Position numbers and translations under genes: made by a program. A DNA stretch of 64,000 nt from Orobanche coerulescens (Eukaryota; Streptophyta; Magnoliopsida; Lamiales; Orobanchaceae). Every line of letters starts with the position of its first letter. The stretch's first letter is position 1. The DNA lies in assembly GCA_033398695.1 (NCBI GenBank), contig CM065811.1:110655501-110719500 (forward strand). Direction: 5' to 3'. The notes under the pieces are model-generated. The model had not been told where the DNA came from. It made no database searches and worked only from the letters and a program-made list of their open reading frames with translations. This document shows, piece after piece, positions 56,870-64,000 of the stretch.

Positions 56870-58138
56870 CTACGGATCGGAGGAGGTCGAAGGGAAAGGG
56901 AACGAGGGGTGTGTGAAGCGAATAAACTCGGATAATAGCCCACGAACTTCGCGGACTTCTGAATGCACATCTCTGACTTCCGAACGCAGAGCCCGAAAGT
57001 CCTCTCGTAACTCAGCGTGTGAAGTCTCGATGCCCCGCATCCGAGCAAAGAGATCACTCTCTTCTTCCTCCGTCACCACATTTCGCATCGGGCGTTTTCC
57101 TTTCGATGTTTGTTTCCTTACGAACTCCCCAGTCTGCATTTCTCGAAGGGTGTGAGGTCCCCGACGAGTAATCATTTCTTCTGCAGTGGGCTTCCGTGAC
57201 CCTTTCTCAACTTGGTCATCATCACGAAGGTACGGAAAAAGAATCCAGCCTCTGTTGATCGTACGGACGTAATGCATAGCTTTAAGTGACGCGTCCGAGA
57301 TCTCATGCCCGAGGGAGACGGGGAATGCCTTGTCCTTCGACAAGTCCACTTGATGAAAGCTAAAGATAGCCGACAGGATAGAGCCATAAGGCATTCCAGC
57401 CTTGCGAGAACGAGTGGCGTAATTTTTCGACCGGAACAAATCTCCTTTCACCTTCATCCAACTGATGACGATGTCGGAGAAATCGACCTTATCGTCATTT
57501 AGAACGCGGTACACCACTTGCTTGTCCACGCCGACTAGTTTGTGTTGCGAATTGACCTTTGGCATAAGACATTTTGTGAGGGCTACCAAAAGCAAACGAA
57601 TGTTGATTCCGAAGTCGTTGTTCTCAAAAAAATCATCCGTTATGTCAATAACGGCTTTCGTGCTCAGAAATTCTTTCACGTCAATTTCACCAATTTCATT
57701 ATCGTCGACCAATGATTTTCCAGTGCAAATCAAACCATCTCTGGGCAAACAAAAAATTTGATACAAAATATCGGAAGACACTTTCACCTTGGTTCCTCCG
57801 ACAAGGCTACCTAGCACAAGAGCTGAAGAACCTTCACTCTCGGCCACGTGAAGGTTAGCATAGAATTCCCGGACGAGCTCAGGAAACACAGGGTTTTTGC
57901 ACTCAACGAAACGAGAAATACCGAGTGATGAGAAGAAATTGGAGATGTTAACGTTTACCCGTTCGAGACTTAGAAGATTGAAAAAGTAGCAATCTCTGAT
58001 GTGTTCTTGAGGGAGTATGTCAAAGAACACTCTCGAAGCAGTGGCGGAGACGAACCGGTCCGCATCAAGTTGGGCGCTTAGAGGACGCTTCAAATTGTTG
58101 TATTGCTTTCCCATAGCGGTTCGATTCTTGCTAGACAT
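56870..58138 (-). CDS. Extra ORF in env position (plant transposon protein-like), 422 aa
   Basis: The longest intact frame of this element and unbroken, unlike gag-pol. The start MSSKNRTAMGKQYNNLKRPL at 58138 is the first ATG downstream of a TATA-like box. The N-terminal two thirds (REFYANLHV, DILYQIFCLPRDG, RLLLVALTKCLMPKV, SDIVISWMKVKGD) resembles the Putative plant transposon protein domain (PF20167 type) found in many plant retroelements; the match is by eye. The C-terminus (about residues 360-410) is a likely coiled coil with heptads (ARMRGIETSHAELREDFRAL). No signal peptide or membrane helix is visible, so a true envelope protein is unlikely. Function unknown. Confidence 0.75.
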   Translation of the reverse strand: MSSKNRTAMGKQYNNLKRPLSAQLDADRFVSATASRVFFDILPQEHIRDCYFFNLLSLERVNVNISNFFSSLGISRFVECKNPVFPELVREFYANLHVAESEGSSALVLGSLVGGTKVKVSSDILYQIFCLPRDGLICTGKSLVDDNEIGEIDVKEFLSTKAVIDITDDFFENNDFGINIRLLLVALTKCLMPKVNSQHKLVGVDKQVVYRVLNDDKVDFSDIVISWMKVKGDLFRSKNYATRSRKAGMPYGSILSAIFSFHQVDLSKDKAFPVSLGHEISDASLKAMHYVRTINRGWILFPYLRDDDQVEKGSRKPTAEEMITRRGPHTLREMQTGEFVRKQTSKGKRPMRNVVTEEEESDLFARMRGIETSHAELREDFRALRSEVRDVHSEVREVRGLLSEFIRFTHPSFPFPSTSSDP

Positions 58139-58281
58139 GATCGGAGAAGGAGAAAAACGAAGGGAATCGAAGATTTTGAGGGAGAAGATCGCAGATTGGA
58201 TCGGATGTCTGTCTAGGGTTTTTGCAAGAGAGAGTCGTTTGCGTGCGTTAAGGGATGTGCTGTGATTTAGGGTTGTACGGC

Positions 58282-58484
58282 ATATATATAGTCAACGAGT
58301 TTTAAGTTAGCGTACGCTAGGATTTAAAAGATTAGCGTACGTTAGGCGAAAAAATAGGACTTACTGGACTGTCCACTGAATAACAGGAAAACTTTAATTA
58401 GCGTACGCAAGAAGGAAAAGTTTAGCGTACGCTATCAAAATAAATTTTTAGCGCGCGTTAAGGATATGAAGCTAGCGCGCGCTA
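58282..58484 (-). promoter_or_regulatory. Internal palindrome array and TATA box upstream of the extra ORF
   Basis: Six TAGCGTACGCTA/TAGCGCGCGCTA sites in three pairs (58308/58333, 58399/58423, 58449/58473), centres 24-25 bp apart. On the minus strand TATATATA (58282-58290) follows 18 bp after the last site and about 145 bp before the ATG at 58138. It is the same layout as this element's LTR promoter, but the sequence between sites is different, so it is not a simple LTR copy. Confidence 0.68.
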
Positions 58485-58532
58485 CCGATTGATCTGTTTC
58501 ACCGATTTTGATGTTTTGAGTAGAATTTTATT

Positions 58533-58880
58533 TCAAAAGTTGTCTATATGTCCCATGCGAAGTTGCAAACGAATGGAGTTAAAGGATTCTTCGGGAAGAG
58601 GTTTTGTAAATATGTCAGCAAGTTGATCCTTCGTCCCGACAAAAATTAAACAGATGTCTTTCTTTTGAACATGATCACGTAAAAAATGATGTCTGATATC
58701 TATATGCTTGGTTCGACTGTGCAAAACAGGATTTTTGCTCAAATTAATAGCACTAGTGTTATCACATAAGATAGGGGTATTTTCAAAATGAATGCCGTAG
58801 TCGCGTAGTTGATTTTTGATCCATAGCACTTGAGCACGTGCGCTCCTCGCAATGACATATTCGGCCTCACTGTAGACAAG
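58533..58880 (-). pseudogene. SIRE-like RNase H
   Basis: Minus-strand frame: ENTPILCDNTSAINLSKNPV, HSRTKHIDIRHHFLRDHVQK and DQLADIFTKPLPEESF, the standard end of copia pol. Upstream residues (VALSTV..EY) near 58880-58840 are in another frame, so a frameshift lies near 58885. The gene ends at 58533, followed by about 50 bp before the internal palindrome array. Confidence 0.88.
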
Positions 58881-60700
58881 GCTACGCCGGGTTTGCTTTT
58901 ACTTCCCAAGATATTAAACAAGATCCAATAAAGTGACATGTACCACTAGTACTCTTTTTATCAATTTTGCATCCGCCGAAATCGGCGTCACTATAGGCAA
59001 TTAAATTAAAATCCAAGCAAGAAGGATACCATAGACCTAGTCCAATAGTTCCTTTCAAATATCGAAAAATGCGTTTACAAGCAATTAAATGTGATTCCTT
59101 GGGATTAGCTTGGAATCGAGCACATAGACATGTAGCAAATATTATATCTGGCCTAGATGCAGTCAAATATAGCAAAGATCCGATCATACCTCGATATAGT
59201 TTTTGATCTACGGATTTGCCATTTTCATCTTTCTCGAGCTTTAATGATGACGACATTGGCGTAGATATCACCTTGCTATTTTCCATATTGAATTTCTTGA
59301 GGAGGTCGTTTGAGTACTTCGTTTGATGGATAAAAATTCCATCTTCGCATTGTTTGATTTGAAGCCCGAGGAAGAACGTTAATTCTCCCATCATACTCAT
59401 TTCGAATTCTCCTTTCATAAGATTAGAAAAATCTTGGCACAAGGATTCATTAGTAGCTCCAAAAACAATGTCATCAACGTAAATTTGGCAAACTAGTATA
59501 TCATCATTTAGTATTTTAACAAACAAGGTATTATCAACTTTGCCTCTTTTATAGTCATTTGCAATTCAAAATTGACTTAAACGATCATACCATGCTCGGG
59601 GTGCTTGTTTCAACCCGTAGAGTGCCTTGTTGAGCTTGTAGACATGATCCGTAAAATGATGGTCTTCAAAACCGGGAGGTTGCTTGACGTAGACTTCTTC
59701 TTGAATGAAACCATTCAAGAATGCACTTTTGACATCCATTTGAAATAGCTTTATCTTTTTATGAGCGGCAAATGCACAAAGCAAGCGAATGGCTTCGAGT
59801 CGAGCCACGGGAGCAAAACTTTCTTCGTAATCAAGACCTTCTTCTTGATTATATCCTTGAGCGACCAAACAAGATTTATTTCGAATAGGATAGCCGTCTT
59901 CGTCACTCTTGATTTTATGCACCCATTTAGTTCCGATAATTGTTTTATCTTTAGGCGCGGGAAGTAAATTCCATACATTATTGTGCTTGAATTGCACAAG
60001 CTCCTCTTGCATTGCCATTACCCAACTTTCATCATCGAGAGCTTCCGATATATTTTTGGGAACTATTTCGGATACAAAAGCACAATGAGCCATAAACTCG
60101 GTGGTCCTCCTTCGGGTTTGAACACCGTCTTCAATGTTTCCGATCACGAGATCCTTCGGATGGTCCTTGATGTGCCTCCAATCTTTCGGTAAATCAACGA
60201 TTGTGTTCGTTTCGATTTCTGAAATTTTCTTCACTTCGGGTGAGGGATCCGGAAAGGTACCTGCATCATCAAAATATTCTACCTTTCTCGGGGGTGAGAT
60301 CATATCATTGAATTTAACGTGTATGGATTCTTCAACTTTATTCGTTCTAATATTATACACACGATATGCTTTGCTATTCGTACAATAGCCAAGAAAAATT
60401 CCGGAGTCGGATTTGGCATCAAACTTGCCCAAGTTATCCTTGCCATCGTTCAAAATAAATACATTGCAACCAAAAGGATGAAAGTAAGCAATATTAGGCT
60501 TTTTGCCCTTCCATAATTCATAAGGTGTTTTAAGATGAGTTCTACGAACGTGAACTCGGTTAATCACATAGCATGCCGTAAAAATTGCTTCGGCCCAAAA
60601 GTATCGTGGAAGAGAGTATTCATTAAGCATTGTTCTCGACATTTCTTCCAAAGATCGGTTTTTCCTTTCAACAACTCCATTTTGTTGAGGCGTTCTAGAG
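58881..60700 (-). pseudogene. SIRE-like RT and integrase C-terminus
   Basis: Minus strand. From 60700: [18 protein letters not shown] (integrase Glu), [16 protein letters not shown], then [76 protein letters not shown] stop at 59566-59568 interrupts; the frame then continues 59526-58882 with VCQIYVDDIVFGATN (YVDD), FFLGLQIKQ and AYSDADFGGCKID (RNase H start). Confidence 0.9.
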
Positions 60701-62626
60701 CCGAAAATTGTGATTAATACCGTATTTATCGCATAAAAGTTCAAACGGGGTGCAATCAAATTCACCTCCGTGGTCGGTGCGAATAGAAATTATGGAGAGG
60801 TTTTTCTCATTTGATACCAAACGACACCATTTAGAAAACTCGGAAAATGCATCATCTTTATGAGCTAAAAATCTAACCCAAGTAAATCGAGAGAAATCGT
60901 CAACAATAACCAAAGTATAAAGTTTACCATTTAAACTAACATGTCTAGATGGTCCGATCAAATCCATATGCACGAGTTCAAGAACTCGACTAGTGGAAAC
61001 CTCGAATTTTGGTTTAAACGATTCTCGAGTATGTTTCCCTTTAATGCATGATTCACACAAATGTTTTCTATCGAATTTGAGTTTGGGTAATCCACGAACA
61101 AGGTCGTGTCTAGATAAAATAGAGATAATGGGTAGAGAAGTATGCCCCAATTTTCGATGCCATAAATATGCATTGTCATCCAAGGTAATAAGGCATTTTT
61201 CATTGAATGAACTCTTATCATTAAGATCAACAATATAGATGTTTCCGCATCTCAAGCCAATGAATGCAATTTTATTATTTCTAAATGCCGTGCAATGCGT
61301 TTGCTCAAATAGAATTTTAAAACCTTCATCACAAAGTTGCGAAACGCTAAGGAGATTATGATGCAAACCTTCAACAAAAAGTACTTTGTTGATAGAAGGA
61401 GAAGGTTCCTTACCGACTTTGCCGATTCCTTTGATTTTTCCCTTTTGGTTATCTCCAAAGGTCACATGTCCTTGATCTTGATATTCGAGGTCTTCAAATA
61501 AGTCCTCGGAGCCGCACATGTGCCTTGAGCATCCGCTATCAATGTACCACTTGTTTTTCCTTGGTGCCGGTACCTCGATATTGCTTTCGGAGTCGAGGGC
61601 CATGAATGCAAGGTTTGCGTCTAGAGATCTTTCTATCTCCTCCTCGTCATCACTCCAAGAAGCGATTAGAACCTCCTTCTTTTTGAATCTTTCCATTTGC
61701 GGTTTTGAAGAGGATCCTCGGCATTCTTTGGCATAATGACCGGCCTGACCACATTTTCGACAATTATTGTCGAACTTCTTGACAGGAGTGTAGCCACTTT
61801 TCTTTTGCTCCGGTTTGCCATCCCGACCAAGAAAACTTCTCCTCTTTTGAATTAGGTTTTTGTACCTTCTAAAGTTTTTGGCATAAAGAGCGAGTTCCTC
61901 GTCGTCTTCATCTTCGGCAACATCTTCCTCAACGTCGCTATCAACATTGAATGCGACTACTCTTTCACGAGGCTTTGGTTTTGTGCCTCGAGACTTGAGA
62001 ACGATCTCATAGTTGATGAGTGACCCGATGAGGGCACTAAATTCGAGCTTATTGAGATCCTTGGATTCCATGATCGCGGTGACCGTGGCATCCCATTCTC
62101 GTGGCAACGATCGCAGAATTTTCTTAGCTTTGTCGCTGCTCGATATATGCTTTCCAAAAGATGCAAGACCGTTTGTTATAGCCGAAAATCGATCCAACAT
62201 ATTTGTGATCGTTTCCTCGTCTTTCATGGAAAATAATTCGTAGTCATGGAGTAACATATTAATCTTGGTCTCCTTGACTTGAGTGGTTCCCTCGTGAGTG
62301 ACTTCGAGAATTTCCCAAATTTCTTTGGCACTTTCATAGGATGATATCCTATTAAGTTCTTCGGGATTGAGAGCGCAATAGAGAAGTTGAGTAGCTCGGG
62401 AGTTGACATGCGTGTTTCTCCAATCCTCATCATTGAATTCTTCGATCTTTTTCAACGATCCATCTTCTTTCTTAGCAAGTTTAGGACCGAGAGCAATAAC
62501 TTTCGATTTCAATATCGTAGGCTTGAACGAAGATCGCCATCTTCTTTTCCACGTCATGAAATTGGAACCGTCGAAGAAAGGAGGACGGTTGAGAGCATTT
62601 CCTTCAATTTGGCCTAGAAGTGCCAT
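60695..62626 (-). pseudogene. gag: SIRE-like gag-protease-integrase N-terminus (643 codons)
   Basis: A continuous minus-strand frame. Gag: MALLGQIEGNALNRPPFF start, UBN2-type capsid (VNSRATQLLYCALNPEELN), Lys-rich linker, knuckle CRKCGQAGHYAKEC (near 61755). Protease: WYIDSGCSRHMCG. Pre-integrase: YLWHRKLGHTSLP ... CESCIKGKHTRESF. Integrase core: [42 protein letters not shown] frameshift at about 60700 separates it from the rest of integrase; otherwise it is intact. Start chosen because it lies 46 bases after the primer site and matches family N-termini. Confidence 0.92.
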
Positions 62627-62672
62627 TTGCGGATCTTTTCTCCTAGGTGGTTAAACCTTTAAAAAGAGACCC

Positions 62673-62684
62673 GCTCCGATACCA
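62673..62684 (-). other. Primer-binding site, SIRE-like element
   Basis: GCTCCGATACCA on the plus strand, i.e. TGGTATCGGAGC on the element's strand, one base from the 5' LTR end. Confidence 0.88.
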
Positions 62685-62685
62685 A

Positions 62686-64000
62686 TGAAGAGATAAATTC
62701 ACCACTAGAAGGGGGTTGAATAGTGGTGATGCGGAATACCGAAATTTCTTACGAGTAAAAAGAAAATAATGCGGAAAATAAAGACTCAAGAATTTATAGA
62801 GGTTCGGCAACTTGCCTACGTCCTCTCTCCGACTTTCTTTTCTATTGGCAAAGAAAAACCACAACCTTAACTCGTCTTCTATCGGTCCGAGTTCACAATC
62901 GTTACAATCCGCTTGTCTTCTATCGGTCCAAGCTCAACCTTTCCCTCAATATGAATAATTGTTTATCTAGTGTTCTATAGGAACTAGATAATCCTCACTG
63001 CATTTAATGTGGGAGTATAATCCTAATAATGCCGGATCAAAGATCCTAATAACACCGGATTAGTGACTCTTGATTCGCTTTCTTTCGCTCAAGTGTAAGT
63101 GATGCAATACTTACAACCAAATGAAAGAATACAAGGAATAATGGATAATACAATTGAAATCGCTCTTGTATCTTCCTTTTCTCACAACTTGTAATACAAT
63201 AAGATATGTAACTGAGCTCAAGAATGCTTTGATTGCTTGTATGCTAGAATGCTTGAATGCTTGAAGTTGTGTGTTTGATACCCAAGTCCTTCGGGTATTT
63301 ATAGGAGTGAGACACCTTGAAATCTGAAAAATATACTATTAGCGTGCACTAATAGATCCTTGTAGCGTGCGTTAGCGAATTTTGACTTGAGTTCTCCGAA
63401 CGGTCACAAAGATGCTGCAACGGTAAAATTCTCGTGTCTAGCGTGCGCTAGTAATGATATGGTAGCGTGCGCTATCGTCTTGGTCAACTAGTCTTCGATC
63501 TTGACTTTGACAAAATCCGATTTCCTCTCCAACGACTCTTTTTCCAACGGCTAAAATCATGATTAGCGTGCGCTAGCAAGTATGCATAGCGTGCGCTAGC
63601 ATTAATTAAATCCAATATTTCCAGATTTTCCGGATCTGCATTGACTCTTGCTTCCAACGGTTGAATTTCAAACGGTAAACTGCATATTCCATTTAGCGTG
63701 CGCTAGCACCTTTCCTTTAGCGTGCGCTACTGAATTATTTCAATAACGTACGTTGCCTTGTGTAGCGTACGTAAAGACCTAGACGAAGTGAGTCCAGTGG
63801 CTCTTTGGACTACTGACCATTATTTCGGTAGCGTGCGCTAGATATGAAAATTAGCGTGCGCTAAGTCTTCACTTTAGCGTACGTAAGAATATGTCTGTAG
63901 CGTGCGCAACGTCCAATTCTGAATTCCTTTCACTGACTTCTGGAGACTTGCGATAGCGTGCGTTATGTATGTTGTATAGCGTGCGCTATCTATAGTTTAT
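62686..64000 (-). repeat. SIRE-like 5' LTR, cut by window edge
   Basis: Collinear with 54925-56235. The TATA box is at 63296-63304 (CTATAAATA on the minus strand) and the TAGCGTGCGCTA array runs from about 63342 to the window edge with the same phasing as the other LTR. Differences from the 3' LTR are mostly 1-5 bp changes in small clusters. Confidence 0.92.

Larger units (their letters stand above)
54925..64000 (-). mobile_element. SIRE-like Ty1/copia element with extra ORF
   Basis: Minus-strand element running off the right edge. 3' LTR 54925-56463, polypurine tracts, an extra ORF (56870-58138), an internal promoter-like block (58282-58484), pol and gag (58533-62626), primer site (62673-62684) and most of the 5' LTR (62686-64000). 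Gag begins MALLGQIEGNALNRPPFF and the leader is only about 45 bp, as I recall for SIRE/Maximus elements. By comparison with the left LTR, roughly 230 bp of the 5' LTR lie outside the window. Confidence 0.9.

Noticed and set aside
56464..58138. Retroviral-type envelope gene
   Set aside because: The ORF sits in the env position but no signal peptide, furin-like site or transmembrane helix could be seen.

Overview
The window is repeat-only DNA from a flowering plant, most likely a eudicot with a large repeat-rich genome. I found no intact host gene, rRNA or tRNA. Every coding stretch I can identify belongs to a transposable element, almost always broken by stops or frameshifts. Family calls rest on protein motifs read by eye: chromodomain Ty3/gypsy elements of the Tekay/Del kind, Ty1/copia elements (one SIRE-like), and CACTA (En/Spm) DNA transposons. 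The species cannot be named from this sequence.

Layout, left to right. (1) 1-223 and 10718-11878: ends of old LTRs, with gypsy element A (251-10717, LTRs of about 2.6 kb, near-complete but mutated gag-pol) inserted beside them. (2) 11879-13090: a microsatellite, featureless DNA and a reversed LTR fragment. (3) 13091-20125: CACTA-1 on the minus strand, with a TNPA-like gene and a TNP2 transposase; its 5' part is lost at a sharp junction with (4) 20126-27217, degenerate LTR element B. (5) 27218-30945: a patchwork of LTR pieces in both orientations. (6) 30946-45515: CACTA-2, plus strand, whose TNP2 gene is split by a 9.7-kb copia element (32251-41909) with a perfect 5-bp target duplication. (7) 45516-64000: gypsy F, CACTA-3 (carrying an apparent fragment of a host TM9SF/nonaspanin gene), gypsy E, gypsy D, another LTR and finally a SIRE-like copia element that runs off the right edge. 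Most of these junctions look like serial insertion of one element into the previous one.

The most interesting signal cuts across families. Unrelated elements carry arrays of short CpG-rich palindromes (TTACGGCCGTAA, TTACGTACGTAA, TAGCG-TG-CGCTA, GTGCCGCGGCAC, TTTAGCCGACGAC/GTCGTCGGCTAAA), usually directly upstream of a TATA-like box. In the best arrays the centres are phased about two helical turns apart (20-25 bp). The SIRE-like element has a second array plus a TATATATA box inside its body, directly upstream of an extra 422-codon ORF in the env position, which looks like a duplicated promoter module. The CACTA elements likewise repeat their terminal array internally, between their two genes. 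I infer that these are promoter/enhancer modules bound by dimeric factors or targeted by CG/CHG methylation; this is not shown by the sequence alone.
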